A program made the position numbers and the translations under genes. This document shows positions 1 to 10,761 of a DNA stretch of 64,000 nt, piece after piece. Within the stretch, counting starts at the first letter, position 1, and each line of letters starts with the position of its first letter. This DNA comes from an uncultured Pelagibacteraceae bacterium. GTDB taxonomy: Bacteria > Pseudomonadota > Alphaproteobacteria > Pelagibacterales > Pelagibacteraceae. The notes beneath the pieces are model-generated. The model was not told where the DNA came from. It saw nothing but the letters and a program-made list of their open reading frames with translations, and ran no database searches. The stretch covers positions 1 through 64,000 of the forward strand of contig CACKCQ010000007.1 of assembly GCA_902598655.1 (NCBI GenBank). Reading direction: 5' to 3'.

Positions 1-1
1 T

Positions 2-130
2 GTAAGACAAGGTAAATATTTTGAAATTGAAGTTAAAGAGAAAGATGAAAAAAAAGCAAAGTCTTTAGTAGATGACATGTGTAAAAAGCTATTGGCTAAT
101 CTTGTTATTGAGGATTACAAAATAGTTTAA
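2..130 (+). CDS. purS: Phosphoribosylformylglycinamidine synthase subunit PurS, C-terminal part (5' truncated by window)
   Basis: Frame-2 translation VRQGKYFEIEVKEKDEKKAKSLVDDMCKKLLANLVIEDYKIV* directly upstream of purQ and purL. Confidence 0.85.
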   Translation, partial: VRQGKYFEIEVKEKDEKKAKSLVDDMCKKLLANLVIEDYKIV

Positions 131-133
131 TAA

Positions 134-817
134 ATGAAATCATCAGTCATTATTTTTCCAGGATCAAATTGTGATAGAGACATGGATGTAGCTTTAAAAA
201 AATTTGGTTTTAAAAATCAAATGGTTTGGCACAATGATCAATCTATTCCAAAATCAGATTTAATAGTATTACCAGGTGGCTTTTCTTATGGTGATTACTT
301 AAGATGTGGAAGCATTGCTTCTAAATCAAAAATTATAAAATCAGTGATTGATTTTGCTAATTCTGGAGGTCTAGTATTAGGTATTTGTAATGGATTTCAA
401 ATCTTAACTGAAACTGGCCTACTAAATGGAATTTTGCAACAAAATAAGTTTCTAAATTTTATATGCAGCAATGTTTATGTAAAAGTTAAAGATAAACAAA
501 ATAAATATTTTAAAGATTTGAAAAAAGATGTTTTAGAACTTCATATTGCCCATAATGAAGGAAATTACTTTTGTAGTGATGATGAATTGAAATCATTGGA
601 AGATAACAATCAAATAGCTGTAACGTATTGTGGAAAAGATGGCACAGAAAATGAAACAACTAATCCAAACGGAGCAATTAAAAATATAGCTGGAATTTTT
701 AATAATAATAAAAATGTTCTTGGAATGATGCCACATCCTGAAAGAATGATAGACAAATATTTATCAGGTGAAGATGGTTCATTATTTTTCAAAAATATTT
801 TAGATAATTTTAAATAA
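134..817 (+). CDS. purQ: Phosphoribosylformylglycinamidine synthase subunit PurQ (glutaminase)
   Basis: FPGSNCDRD, GGFSYGDYLRCG, LGICNGFQ, MMPHPER motifs. Confidence 0.97.
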   Translation: MKSSVIIFPGSNCDRDMDVALKKFGFKNQMVWHNDQSIPKSDLIVLPGGFSYGDYLRCGSIASKSKIIKSVIDFANSGGLVLGICNGFQILTETGLLNGILQQNKFLNFICSNVYVKVKDKQNKYFKDLKKDVLELHIAHNEGNYFCSDDELKSLEDNNQIAVTYCGKDGTENETTNPNGAIKNIAGIFNNNKNVLGMMPHPERMIDKYLSGEDGSLFFKNILDNFK

Positions 818-3009
818 TGGAAGTTACAGAAGCAGTTGCAATAGACCACGGGTTAAAAAAAGAAGAATTTTCTAAAATATGTGAACTTCTTAAAAGAACA
901 CCTAATTTAACTGAGCTTGCAATATTTTCTGCAATGTGGAATGAACATTGTTCCTACAAGTCATCTAGAAAACATTTAAGAAAAATGCACACTAAAGGAA
1001 AACAGGTCATTCAAGGACCTGGAGAAAATGCTGGAGTTATTGATATTGGAGATGATGATGCAATTGTATTTAAAATTGAAAGTCACAATCATCCTTCATT
1101 TATTGAACCTTATCAAGGTGCAGCTACCGGAGTTGGTGGGATCATGCGAGATGTATTTACAATGGGAGCAAGACCAATAGCAAACCTAAATTCAATTCAT
1201 TTTGGTTCACCCCAACATAAAAAAACAAGAAACTTATTAAGAGGAGTTGTTAAAGGCATAGGTGGATATGGAAATTGTATTGGAGTTCCAACAATTGCTG
1301 GTCAAACAACTTTTGATGAGTCTTACAATGGAAATATTTTAGTAAATGCCATGACAGTTGGCTTAGTAAACAAAAATAAGATTTTTTATTCAAAAGCTGC
1401 TGGTTTAGATAAACCAGTAATATATGTGGGTTCAAAAACTGGAAGAGATGGAATTCATGGTGCCAGTATGGCTTCAGCAACTTTCGATGACAGAATTGAA
1501 GAAAAAAAACCAACTGTTCAAGTTGGAGACCCATTTACTGAAAAATTATTACTTGAGGCATGCCTTGAATTAATGGCTGATAATTCAATCATTGCAATTC
1601 AAGATATGGGTGCAGCAGGATTAACATCTTCAAGTGTTGAAATGGCATCAAAAGGAAACCTTGGAATTGAATTAAATCTTAGTGAGGTTCCTTGCAGGGA
1701 AGAAAAAATGACTCCATACGAAATAATGCTGTCTGAAAGTCAAGAGAGAATGCTTATAGTTCTTGAAAAGGGAAAAGAAGAACACGCGAAGAAAATATTT
1801 GATAAATGGAACCTAGATTTCGCAATTATAGGTAAAACAACTAATTCAAAAAAAATAGAATTAATATTTGATAATAAAAAAGTTGCTGAAATACCAATTA
1901 ATCTTCTTGCTGAAAATGCTCCAATTTATGATCGTCCATGGAAAAAAACTAAATTACCACAAAAATTAAAATTTGATAAAGATGAATTTAAATCCCTAAA
2001 ATTATCAAATTGTCTTAAGAAGATTTTAAGTAATTCAAATATTTCAGATAAAAAATGGATATGGGATCAATACGACCATACAGTAATGGGTGACACAATT
2101 CAAAAACCAGGAGGCGATGCTGGAGTTGTAAGAGTTCATGGAACTAATAAAGCTGTTGCTGCATCGGTAGACTCGTCTGCATTATATTGTTTTTCACATC
2201 CATTAACTGGAGGAAAACAAATAGTTTGTGAAAGTTATAGAAATCTTATTTCAGTAGGCGCTAAACCTATTGCTATTACTAATTGTTTAAACTTTGGGAA
2301 CCCTGAAAAAGAAAAAAATATGGGTGAATTCGTAGAATGTATTGAGGGAATAACAGAAGCAAGTAAGTATTTAGATTTTCCAGTCGTATCTGGGAATGTT
2401 TCATTTTATAATGAGACAAAAGATAGAGGTATAAAGCCTACGCCTACAATTGGAGGTGTTGGTTTAATCTCTGACTATCAGCAAATGCTTACTATGGATT
2501 TTAAAACCGAAGGAAACTTAGTTTATGTAATTGGTAAAACTGAAGGACATTTAGATCAAAGTGTTTTTGCAAGAGAGCTTTTAAATGAAAAAAAAGGTCC
2601 TCCACCAACTGTTAATTTATTTAATGAAAAAAACATTGGTGAAACTGTATTAGATTTATCTAGAAAAAATCTTATTGTGAGTTGCCATGATGTATCATTA
2701 GGTGGAATTTTAACAGCAGTATCAAAAATGTGTATTAAAGGAAAAAAGGGAATAAAAATTAATTCACTTAAAGGTTTAACAAATAAATATGAATATTTCT
2801 TTGGAGAAGATCAGGCTCGTTATATTATCGAAATACCTAAAGCTAGTTTGAAGAAAGTAAACGAGATTTTAAACAATTATTCAGTACATTTTGACGATTT
2901 GGGAATAATAAATGGCAATTCCATTAAATATAATGATGATATCAATTTACCTATTGAAGAATTAGCAGATGCACATAAATATTGGCTAAAGAAGTATATG
3001 GATAGCTAA
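817..3009 (+). CDS. purL: Phosphoribosylformylglycinamidine synthase subunit PurL
   Basis: MWNEHCSYKSS, KIESHNHPS and other PurL motifs; overlaps purQ stop. Confidence 0.97.
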   Translation: MEVTEAVAIDHGLKKEEFSKICELLKRTPNLTELAIFSAMWNEHCSYKSSRKHLRKMHTKGKQVIQGPGENAGVIDIGDDDAIVFKIESHNHPSFIEPYQGAATGVGGIMRDVFTMGARPIANLNSIHFGSPQHKKTRNLLRGVVKGIGGYGNCIGVPTIAGQTTFDESYNGNILVNAMTVGLVNKNKIFYSKAAGLDKPVIYVGSKTGRDGIHGASMASATFDDRIEEKKPTVQVGDPFTEKLLLEACLELMADNSIIAIQDMGAAGLTSSSVEMASKGNLGIELNLSEVPCREEKMTPYEIMLSESQERMLIVLEKGKEEHAKKIFDKWNLDFAIIGKTTNSKKIELIFDNKKVAEIPINLLAENAPIYDRPWKKTKLPQKLKFDKDEFKSLKLSNCLKKILSNSNISDKKWIWDQYDHTVMGDTIQKPGGDAGVVRVHGTNKAVAASVDSSALYCFSHPLTGGKQIVCESYRNLISVGAKPIAITNCLNFGNPEKEKNMGEFVECIEGITEASKYLDFPVVSGNVSFYNETKDRGIKPTPTIGGVGLISDYQQMLTMDFKTEGNLVYVIGKTEGHLDQSVFARELLNEKKGPPPTVNLFNEKNIGETVLDLSRKNLIVSCHDVSLGGILTAVSKMCIKGKKGIKINSLKGLTNKYEYFFGEDQARYIIEIPKASLKKVNEILNNYSVHFDDLGIINGNSIKYNDDINLPIEELADAHKYWLKKYMDS

Positions 3010-3239
3010 TGTCAATGGATTTAAAAGAAATTGAGATTTTAATTAAAGAAGGATTACCTGACGCAAAAGTTGAAATTCAAGATTTAGCAGGTGATGGAAA
3101 TCACTATTCTGCTACAGTGACATCATCTGAATTTTCTGGTAAGAGTAAAATAGAACAACACAAAATGGTGTATAATTCTTTAAAAGGTAAAATGGGAAAT
3201 GAGCTTCACGCTTTAGCAATTAAAACAAAGGAAATTTAA
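3009..3239 (+). CDS. bolA: BolA family protein
   Basis: Small protein with BolA signature (IKEGLPDAKVEIQDLAGDGNHYSATVTSSEFSGKSKIEQHKMVYNSLKG...HALAIKT). Confidence 0.9.
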   Translation: MSMDLKEIEILIKEGLPDAKVEIQDLAGDGNHYSATVTSSEFSGKSKIEQHKMVYNSLKGKMGNELHALAIKTKEI

Positions 3240-3578
3240 ATGGAACAAGAAACAAATGATTTAATAAAAAGTGAAATTGAAAATAACGATGTGTGTCTTT
3301 TTATGAAAGGTACACCTGATGCACCACAGTGTGGATTTTCAATGGCAACTTCAAACATTTTAAAAGTTCTTGAGGTAAATTTTAAAGGTGTAAATGTTTT
3401 AGCAGATCAAAAGCTTAGAGAAGGAATAAAAGTATTTAGTGATTGGCCAACCATTCCTCAATTATATGTTAAAAATGAGTTTATTGGTGGATGTGATATC
3501 GTAAAAGAAATGTATGAGAACGGCGAACTAGCAAAACTTTTTGAGTCTAAAGGAATTAATTTTAAATTAAAAAATTAA
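3240..3578 (+). CDS. grxD: Monothiol glutaredoxin, Grx4/GrxD family
   Basis: FMKGTPDAPQCGFS (CGFS active site), WPTIPQLYVKNEFIGGCDI. Confidence 0.95.
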   Translation: MEQETNDLIKSEIENNDVCLFMKGTPDAPQCGFSMATSNILKVLEVNFKGVNVLADQKLREGIKVFSDWPTIPQLYVKNEFIGGCDIVKEMYENGELAKLFESKGINFKLKN

Positions 3579-4190
3579 TTATTTTTTCAACAACATTCTT
3601 AATTTTTTTGAAAAATATTTTTTAAAAAGGCTTAGAATAGATATATTTTCATATTTTTTATTATTTTCATTTAATTTAAATTCGATAGTATTTTCCCAGT
3701 GTAATTCTAAAAGTAAACTATCTCTAAAATAATTATTTAACTTTTTTATAGAGCTTACTGCCAAAATTGGTTCAAAAAATTGAATTTTTTTTGATATATT
3801 AATAACCTGATTTACATCATCAAAGGTTAAGTGCCATAAATGTGCTTTTTTATTTTCAAAAACTAAATTGTCCTCTAGTTTAGTAGGTACCTCTATATAT
3901 CCCTGGTTTGCAACCCTAGAAATTTCGTTCAAAAATTTAGTAGGATCTTTTACATGCTCTAATACGTGAGATGCTATAACAAAATCAAATTCGTTATCAG
4001 CAAAGGGAAGATTCTCGTTATCAAGTTTAACAAATTTTTTATCTGAATACTGTTCCTTTAAATCTAATACATCACAAATAGTTGTTGCGTATTGGTTTGG
4101 ATTAAAACCACAACCAATATCTAAAATATTCCAATTTTTTTTTTCAGATAAAATTTTGTCTATATGGGATTTGGAAGTTCTTTTAATCAA
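3579..4190 (-). CDS. Class I SAM-dependent methyltransferase
   Basis: ILDIGCGFNPN and FVIASHVLEHVKDPTKFLNEISRV motifs. Confidence 0.8.
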   Translation of the reverse strand: MIKRTSKSHIDKILSEKKNWNILDIGCGFNPNQYATTICDVLDLKEQYSDKKFVKLDNENLPFADNEFDFVIASHVLEHVKDPTKFLNEISRVANQGYIEVPTKLEDNLVFENKKAHLWHLTFDDVNQVINISKKIQFFEPILAVSSIKKLNNYFRDSLLLELHWENTIEFKLNENNKKYENISILSLFKKYFSKKLRMLLKK

Positions 4191-4195
4191 AAAGC

Positions 4196-4813
4196 TTATC
4201 TAGAATAATATTCGATAACAAGATTTGGTTCCATTACAACCGGATAAGGAACTTCCTCAAAGGATGGAACTCTAACGAATTTAACTTTTTTATTCTTTTC
4301 ATCTAATTGTAAATATTCAGGGACTTCTCTTTCTTTATTAGCAAGAGCAATATCAATTAAGGCTAGTTGTTTTGATTTATCTCTTATCTCTATCGTGTCC
4401 TCTTCTTTAACTTGATAGCTTGCTATATTAACTTTTTTTCCATTTACTTTAACATGACCGTGGTTGATCAACTGTCTAGATGAAAAAATTGTATTAGATA
4501 ATTTTGATCTATAGATCACAGCATCTAATCTTCTCTCTAATAACCCAATTAGATTTTCAGCAGTATCACCTTTTTTCATAATTGCTTTCTTGTAAACATT
4601 TCTAAACTGTCTTTCATTCATGTTACCGTAATAAGACTTTAATTTTTGTTTTGCCTGAAGCTGAATTCCATAATCTGAAGGTTTTCCGGCTTTTGTTTGT
4701 CCATGTTGTCCTGGAGGATAGGCTCTTGTATTAAAAGGGCTTTTTGGTCTACCCCATAAGTTTACTTTTAACCTTCTATCTACTTTATGTTTAGAGTTTA
4801 ATCTTTTTGTCAT
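4196..4813 (-). CDS. rpsD: 30S ribosomal protein S4
   Basis: S4 domain and N-terminal [26 protein letters not shown] motif. Confidence 0.97.
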   Translation of the reverse strand: MTKRLNSKHKVDRRLKVNLWGRPKSPFNTRAYPPGQHGQTKAGKPSDYGIQLQAKQKLKSYYGNMNERQFRNVYKKAIMKKGDTAENLIGLLERRLDAVIYRSKLSNTIFSSRQLINHGHVKVNGKKVNIASYQVKEEDTIEIRDKSKQLALIDIALANKEREVPEYLQLDEKNKKVKFVRVPSFEEVPYPVVMEPNLVIEYYSR

Positions 4814-4848
4814 TGATAGAGGGCTTTATAAGCCTAAGTTATGTTTTG

Positions 4849-5571
4849 TCAATCAACCTTTTCCTTACTTAAACCAGCAAATACACTCGATAAAATACGA
4901 GTTTCTTTTTCTGAAAGATTGAGTTTATAGAAAATACTTCTTAAATTTTCCATCATGATTGGTTTTTTTTCAGGTGGGTGAAAAAAATTCTTATTCTCTA
5001 AATTATTAATACATAAATTTAACATTTTTTGAATATCAGTCTTATTTGCACTTTTAATTTTTTTTGATTTTTCAAAAATAAATTTTTTATTTGAAATTAG
5101 TCCACTTACTATTTGTGCTACTATAATTAGACTATGAGACAAATTTAAAGATCTAAAATTTTTATTACTTGGGATTTGTAAAGTATAATCAGCATAACTA
5201 ATTTCATTATTTGACAATCCAGATGCTTCAGATCCAAAAAGAAAACCAACTTTTTTTTTGTAATTAATCTTATTAAGATCAGCTATTGATATATGTTTAA
5301 TATTTTTATTTCTAAATCTTGCAGATGTTGCAACCAATATATCCAAATTGCTTAGTGATGTTTCTAAATTTTCATATACTTTTGCTTTTTTAACAATATC
5401 TTTTGCACCTACAGATGTTGCAATAATTTTGTCATTTGGAAATGATGGTTTTGGATTAACAATTAATAGGTTGGTAAAATTGAAGTTTTTTAAAGCTCTA
5501 GCACAGGCTCCTATATTTTCTGATAATTGAGGTTTGTGTAAAATGAAAGTTATATTCTTAAATGACATCAA
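4849..5571 (-). CDS. trmJ: RNA methyltransferase, SPOUT superfamily, TrmJ-like
   Basis: ILHKPQLSENIGACARALKNF, FLFGSEASGLSNNEI, IPSNKNFRSLNLSHS motifs. Confidence 0.8.
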   Translation of the reverse strand: MMSFKNITFILHKPQLSENIGACARALKNFNFTNLLIVNPKPSFPNDKIIATSVGAKDIVKKAKVYENLETSLSNLDILVATSARFRNKNIKHISIADLNKINYKKKVGFLFGSEASGLSNNEISYADYTLQIPSNKNFRSLNLSHSLIIVAQIVSGLISNKKFIFEKSKKIKSANKTDIQKMLNLCINNLENKNFFHPPEKKPIMMENLRSIFYKLNLSEKETRILSSVFAGLSKEKVD

Positions 5572-7181
5572 GTACTTGCTGGAGCATTATCCTTAAATAG
5601 CTTATAATCCAAACTATCAACTAGCGCTTTAAAAGATGCATCAATAATGTTTGGAGAAACCCCTATTGTAAACCAATTATCATGCTTTGAGTCTGCACTT
5701 TCTATTGAAACTCTAGTAACAGCTCCAGTTCCTGTATTTAATATTCTAACTTTGTAATCAACTAATTTTAGATCTTTTAAGTATTCAGAGTATTTTTCAA
5801 GTTTATTTACATTTTTTCTAATTGCATTATCTAAAGCATTGACAGGTCCATTACCTTCACCTTCACATAATATTTCATGACCATCCACCTCAAGTTTTGC
5901 TTTTGCAAAGGAAATTACTTCTCCAGTAGAGTCTTTCTTAACAGAAACATCATATTCATTAATTGAAATATATCTTGGTATTTCTCCTATCAATCTTCTA
6001 GCTAAAAGTTCAAAAGATGCATCAGCTCCATCGTAACTATATCCTATGAACTCCCTATCCTTTACTTCATGTAGAAGTTTTTTAATTTTTGGGTCATCTT
6101 TTTTAATATCAATACCAATTGCATTTAATCTAGACATTATGTTTGACTGTCCCGATTGATCAGAAACAACAATATTTCTAGCATTTCCTACTTCATCAGG
6201 ATTAATATGTTCATAAGTTTTTGGATCCTTTTGTACAGCTGATACATGCATTCCACCTTTGTGTGAAAATGCAGAAGCGCCAACATAAGGTAAATGTTTG
6301 TTTGGTTTTCTATTCAATATTTCATCTAATAATCTTGAGCATTGCGTTAAATTTTTAATGTTTTCTGGTTTGATATTAATTTCATATTTGTCTGAAAAGT
6401 CTTTTTTTAAAAAGAAAGTTGGAATCAAAGACATTAAATTTGCATTACCACATCTTTCTCCAAGTCCATTTATAGTACCCTGAACTTGTCTAACTCCTGC
6501 TTGTACAGCAACTAAACTATTAGCAACTGCATTTTCAGTGTCATTGTGAGCATGAATTCCAAGATTTTTACCAGGTATATGTTTTGTAACTTCTTTGACA
6601 ATTTTAGATATTTCGTGAGGTAATGTTCCTCCATTAGTATCACATAAAACAATCCATCTTGCACCATTATCATATGCAGCTTTTAAACATGATATTGCAT
6701 ATTCAGGATTTGATTTATAACCGTCAAAAAAATGTTCAGCATCAAACATAAATTCTTTACCTGAATTAACTATATGCTTTGCGCTCTCACTTATATTTTC
6801 TAAATTTTGATCATTTGAAATACCTAAGGCTACATCAACATGAAAATCCCAGCTTTTACCAAATAAACAAACAGATGAACTCTTTGAATTAATCAAAGAT
6901 GACAACATAGGGTCGTTTTTTGCACTATGCTCTGATTTTTTGGTCATACCAAAAGCTGTAAGGTTTGAATTTTTAAAATTCTGATCCTTATTAAAAAATT
7001 CTGTATCAGTTGGATTTGCTCCTGGCCAACCTCCCTCTATATAATCAACTCCCAAATTATCCAAAGATTTGGCGATTTTTTCTTTTTCATTTAATGAAAA
7101 ATCTACTCCTTGGGTTTGTGCCCCATCTCTGAGGGTTGTATCAAATATATAGATTTTCTCTTTATTCATTTTAATTTCCAC
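5568..7181 (-). CDS. cimA: (R)-citramalate synthase
   Basis: FDTTLRDGAQTQGVDFSLNEK, YIEGGWPGANP, HAHNDTENAVANSL; 537 aa CimA-like architecture. Confidence 0.9.
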   Translation of the reverse strand: MEIKMNKEKIYIFDTTLRDGAQTQGVDFSLNEKEKIAKSLDNLGVDYIEGGWPGANPTDTEFFNKDQNFKNSNLTAFGMTKKSEHSAKNDPMLSSLINSKSSSVCLFGKSWDFHVDVALGISNDQNLENISESAKHIVNSGKEFMFDAEHFFDGYKSNPEYAISCLKAAYDNGARWIVLCDTNGGTLPHEISKIVKEVTKHIPGKNLGIHAHNDTENAVANSLVAVQAGVRQVQGTINGLGERCGNANLMSLIPTFFLKKDFSDKYEINIKPENIKNLTQCSRLLDEILNRKPNKHLPYVGASAFSHKGGMHVSAVQKDPKTYEHINPDEVGNARNIVVSDQSGQSNIMSRLNAIGIDIKKDDPKIKKLLHEVKDREFIGYSYDGADASFELLARRLIGEIPRYISINEYDVSVKKDSTGEVISFAKAKLEVDGHEILCEGEGNGPVNALDNAIRKNVNKLEKYSEYLKDLKLVDYKVRILNTGTGAVTRVSIESADSKHDNWFTIGVSPNIIDASFKALVDSLDYKLFKDNAPAST

Positions 7182-8527
7182 GAGGTTGTACCATCTTTAT
7201 CTTCAATTAAAATACCCTTGTCTAAAAGATCTTTTCTAATTTTATCAGCTAATTCATAATTTTTCTCATCTCTTGCTTTATTTCTCTCAACTATTTTTGA
7301 GTATATTTCATCTTCTGAAAGAGAAATTGTATTTTTTTTTGTTTGTAGCCACTCTTCTGGAGTATCAGTTAATAGACCTATAAAGTTGCAAGCCTTTACA
7401 AAAGTTGCTTTATCATCGTTGGTTCCAGTTGAAGCTTTACTATATAAAGAATGTAAATTAGCAATATAGCCAGGAGTATTTAAATCGTCATATAAAGGAT
7501 CTAATAATTCATCTGGTAATATTGTACTTTTATGAACATCAGAATAAACTGAATACCATTTACTTAAAGTCTTTTCACATTCTGATATTAATTTTTCATT
7601 CCAATCTAATCCTTGTCTATAGTGAGAACTTATTAATGCTAATCTTAAAATTTGGCCATTATATTTATTTTTAAAATCTTTTATTTTTAAAATGTTTCCC
7701 TGAGATTTTGCCATTTTTTCATTAGAAAGAGTTATAAATCCATTATGAACCCAATAATTTGCAAACGAATTTGTCTCATTTGCACATCTTGATTGAGCTA
7801 TCTCGTTTTCATGATGAGGAAAGATCAAATCCCTACCACCACCGTGAATATCAAATTCTTTCCCCAAATATCTTTTAGACATAACCGAACATTCTAAATG
7901 CCAACCTGGTCTACCTTTGCCCCAAGGAGAGTCCCATGATGGCTCTTCATCTGTGGATGGTTTCCATAATACAAAATCTTCAGGATTTTTTTTTATTTCT
8001 GAAACCTCTACACGCGAACCAGCTATTAATTCATCTAATTTTTTATTAGATAGTTTTCCATAATCACTAAATTTTTTAACTTCAAAGTAAACATGTTTAT
8101 CTTTTAAGTATGCAAATCCTTTTTTTTCTAGTTCAGTGATCATTTCAATCATTTGTTTTATATTTTCTGTTGCCTTTGGTTCACTGTTTGGTGTTTCACA
8201 TTTTAAGTAGTTACAATCCTTATGAAAATTTTTAGTAATTTTTGAAGTTAAATCGTTTATAGAAATATTTTGATCATTAGATGCTTTAATTATTTTGTCA
8301 TCTATGTCTGTTATATTTCTTATATATTTTACAGATTCTGATCCATATTTATTTTTTAGAATTTTATAAAGAATATCAAAGACAACTAATGGTCTAGCAT
8401 TGCCAATATGTGGATCATCATAAACAGTAGGGCCACAAACATACATACCTATGGATTTATCGTTTTTTGGTATAAATTTTTCTTTCTTCCCACCAAGACT
8501 ATTAGTTAAAAAAATATCTTTAGCCAT
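7166..8527 (-). CDS. cysS: Cysteinyl-tRNA synthetase
   Basis: YVCGPTVYDDPHIGNARP, GWHLECSVMSKRYLG, KMAKSQGN motifs. Confidence 0.97.
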   Translation of the reverse strand: MAKDIFLTNSLGGKKEKFIPKNDKSIGMYVCGPTVYDDPHIGNARPLVVFDILYKILKNKYGSESVKYIRNITDIDDKIIKASNDQNISINDLTSKITKNFHKDCNYLKCETPNSEPKATENIKQMIEMITELEKKGFAYLKDKHVYFEVKKFSDYGKLSNKKLDELIAGSRVEVSEIKKNPEDFVLWKPSTDEEPSWDSPWGKGRPGWHLECSVMSKRYLGKEFDIHGGGRDLIFPHHENEIAQSRCANETNSFANYWVHNGFITLSNEKMAKSQGNILKIKDFKNKYNGQILRLALISSHYRQGLDWNEKLISECEKTLSKWYSVYSDVHKSTILPDELLDPLYDDLNTPGYIANLHSLYSKASTGTNDDKATFVKACNFIGLLTDTPEEWLQTKKNTISLSEDEIYSKIVERNKARDEKNYELADKIRKDLLDKGILIEDKDGTTSWKLK

Positions 8528-8572
8528 ACAACTAGGAATATACTTAAATTGTGGATTTGTGAATCTATTTGA

Positions 8573-9310
8573 TTAATTAGGAATTTTGCATACTGGAATA
8601 GGTTCCATTTTATGCAAATTTGTACTTCGAATTGAATTATACTTATCTCTATTTACTGAATTTTCATTATCCATTGCTTCTTCTAATTCTTTATATGACA
8701 AACCAAGCTGTCCTTCATCAGTACGACCATCATCCCATAAACCATCTGTAGGAGGAGCATCAATTATCTCCTTTAAAATTCCAAGTTCTTTACCAAGTTC
8801 CCATACCTCAGTTTTATTACAATCTGCTATTGGAGAAATATCTACTCCACCATCACCATATTTTGTATAAAAACCAACTCCAAAATCTTCTACTTTATTT
8901 CCTGTTCCAACAACTATTCCATTGTTTGCGGCAGCTACTTGATAAAGTGTTGTCATTCTTAATCTTGCTCTAGAGTTTGCCATCCCGTGTTCACTACCAA
9001 AATTGTTCAATGTTCCTTCAAATGTTTTGAATAAACTATCTAATTCTAATGTGTGCCCCTCTACATTACTAAAATTCTTCTTTAACCATTCTTGATGTGC
9101 CAAACTTAGATCGTGTTGTGCAGTTTTTTGTTTAATAGGCATTGATAAAACAATTGTTTTTAAACCTGTCATTGCACTTAATGTACTTGAAACAGAAGAG
9201 TCTATTCCACCAGAAATACCAATCACTAATGATTGAGCTTTTTTTGGCATAGAATTTATATAATCTGAAATCCATTTTTTAATATGATTTACTTTTTCTT
9301 TAGGAGTCAT
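8573..9310 (-). CDS. nadE: NAD synthetase, ammonia-dependent type
   Basis: VIGISGGIDSSVSS P-loop, VVGTGNKVED, no glutaminase domain. Confidence 0.93.
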   Translation of the reverse strand: MTPKEKVNHIKKWISDYINSMPKKAQSLVIGISGGIDSSVSSTLSAMTGLKTIVLSMPIKQKTAQHDLSLAHQEWLKKNFSNVEGHTLELDSLFKTFEGTLNNFGSEHGMANSRARLRMTTLYQVAAANNGIVVGTGNKVEDFGVGFYTKYGDGGVDISPIADCNKTEVWELGKELGILKEIIDAPPTDGLWDDGRTDEGQLGLSYKELEEAMDNENSVNRDKYNSIRSTNLHKMEPIPVCKIPN

Positions 9311-9347
9311 GATCTAAATATAAGAAAAAAAATTTATTTTTAAACTG

Positions 9348-10727
9348 TTAAGATGCCGCTTTTATTGCAGATTTAGAATACAAACTATTCTTTTTTATCT
9401 CATCTGAAATTAAAAATGCTAATTCTATAGCTTGATCAGAGTTCAATCTTGGATCACAATGTGTATGATATCTACTTGATAAATCTGCATCAGATATTTT
9501 TTTTGCTCCACCTGTACACTCTGTCACATCTTGCCCTGTCATTTCAACATGAAGACCTCCTGCATAAGAACCTTCTGCTTGATGAACTGCAAATACATTT
9601 TTAACTTCACTTACAACATCATTAAAAGGTCTTGTTTTAAAACCAGTAGTTGATTTAATTGTATTGCCATGCATAGGATCACACGACCATACAACATTTA
9701 ATCCTTCTTTTTTTATTCCTCTGATTAATTTTGGTAAGAATTTTTCAACGTTTTGATGGCCAAATCTTGAGATTAAAGTTATTTTTCCTTTTTCATTTTT
9801 AGGATTTATAACCTCACATATTTTTGCAATCTCATCTGGTTTTGATGTTGGACCACACTTGATTCCAATTGGATTTTCTATTCCTTTACAAAACTCAACA
9901 TGTCCTCCATCTAATTGTCTTGTTCTATCTCCTATCCATACAAAGTGTGCTGAGGTATCATGATATTCACCCGTGGTTGAGTCTACTCTTGTCATGCTTT
10001 CTTCAAAAGGTAAGTGTAAAGCTTCATGTGAAGTCCAAAAATTTACAGTATATAATCTATTATTAAAATCAGATGTAATTCCACAAGCATCCATAAAAGC
10101 TAATGCATCTGCTATTTTATCTTCTAACTCTTTAAATTTTTTAGCTTGTGGACTTTTCTTAATATAATCTAAATTCCATAAATGAACCTTATTTAAGTCA
10201 GCAAAACCACCTTTTGAAAAAGCTCTTAACAAATTTAAAGTTGAAGCAGACTGAGAATAAGCCTTGAACATTCTTTTCGGATCAGGTCTTCTAGCTTTTT
10301 CATTAAAATCTATTGCATTTATATTATCTCCCAAATAACTTGGAAGCTCTTTATCACCTTGTTTTTCAGTTGATGCACTTCTTGGTTTTGAAAATTGTCC
10401 AGCAATTCTTCCAAGTTTTACAATTGGTAAAGATGCTGAGTAAGTCATCACTAATGCCATTTGAAGAATAACCTTAAAAGTATCTCTTATATTGTCAGGA
10501 TGAAATTCCGCAAAACTCTCTGCACAGTCACCACCTTGCAATAGAAACGCTTTTCCATCATTTACCATTGCTAACTGATCTTTTAAATGTCTTGTTTCAC
10601 CCGCAAAAACTAGTGGAGGAAAGGTTTTCAATTTACTTAAAACCATTTCCAATTCCTTTTCATCATCATATTGAGGAATATGTTTTACGGGATATTTTCT
10701 CCAGCTATTTATTTTCCAATTTTTCAT
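9348..10727 (-). CDS. aroG: 3-deoxy-7-phosphoheptulonate synthase, class II
   Basis: LLQGGDCAESF, GRIAGQFSKPRS, DPMHGNT, RYHTHCDPRLN motifs. Confidence 0.93.
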   Translation of the reverse strand: MKNWKINSWRKYPVKHIPQYDDEKELEMVLSKLKTFPPLVFAGETRHLKDQLAMVNDGKAFLLQGGDCAESFAEFHPDNIRDTFKVILQMALVMTYSASLPIVKLGRIAGQFSKPRSASTEKQGDKELPSYLGDNINAIDFNEKARRPDPKRMFKAYSQSASTLNLLRAFSKGGFADLNKVHLWNLDYIKKSPQAKKFKELEDKIADALAFMDACGITSDFNNRLYTVNFWTSHEALHLPFEESMTRVDSTTGEYHDTSAHFVWIGDRTRQLDGGHVEFCKGIENPIGIKCGPTSKPDEIAKICEVINPKNEKGKITLISRFGHQNVEKFLPKLIRGIKKEGLNVVWSCDPMHGNTIKSTTGFKTRPFNDVVSEVKNVFAVHQAEGSYAGGLHVEMTGQDVTECTGGAKKISDADLSSRYHTHCDPRLNSDQAIELAFLISDEIKKNSLYSKSAIKAAS

Positions 10728-10761
10728 TTCAACTCAGAATTGTTTTAACAGACTTTATTAT

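Noticed and set aside
1250-1534. Antisense ORFs inside purL, cimA, nadE, aroG, prpD, MORN gene and others (e.g. 1250..1534, 6298..6483, 8586..8870, 9869..10066, 39795..40110)
   Set aside because: They lie entirely opposite strongly supported genes, have no recognisable motifs and arise from codon-usage shadowing in AT-rich DNA.
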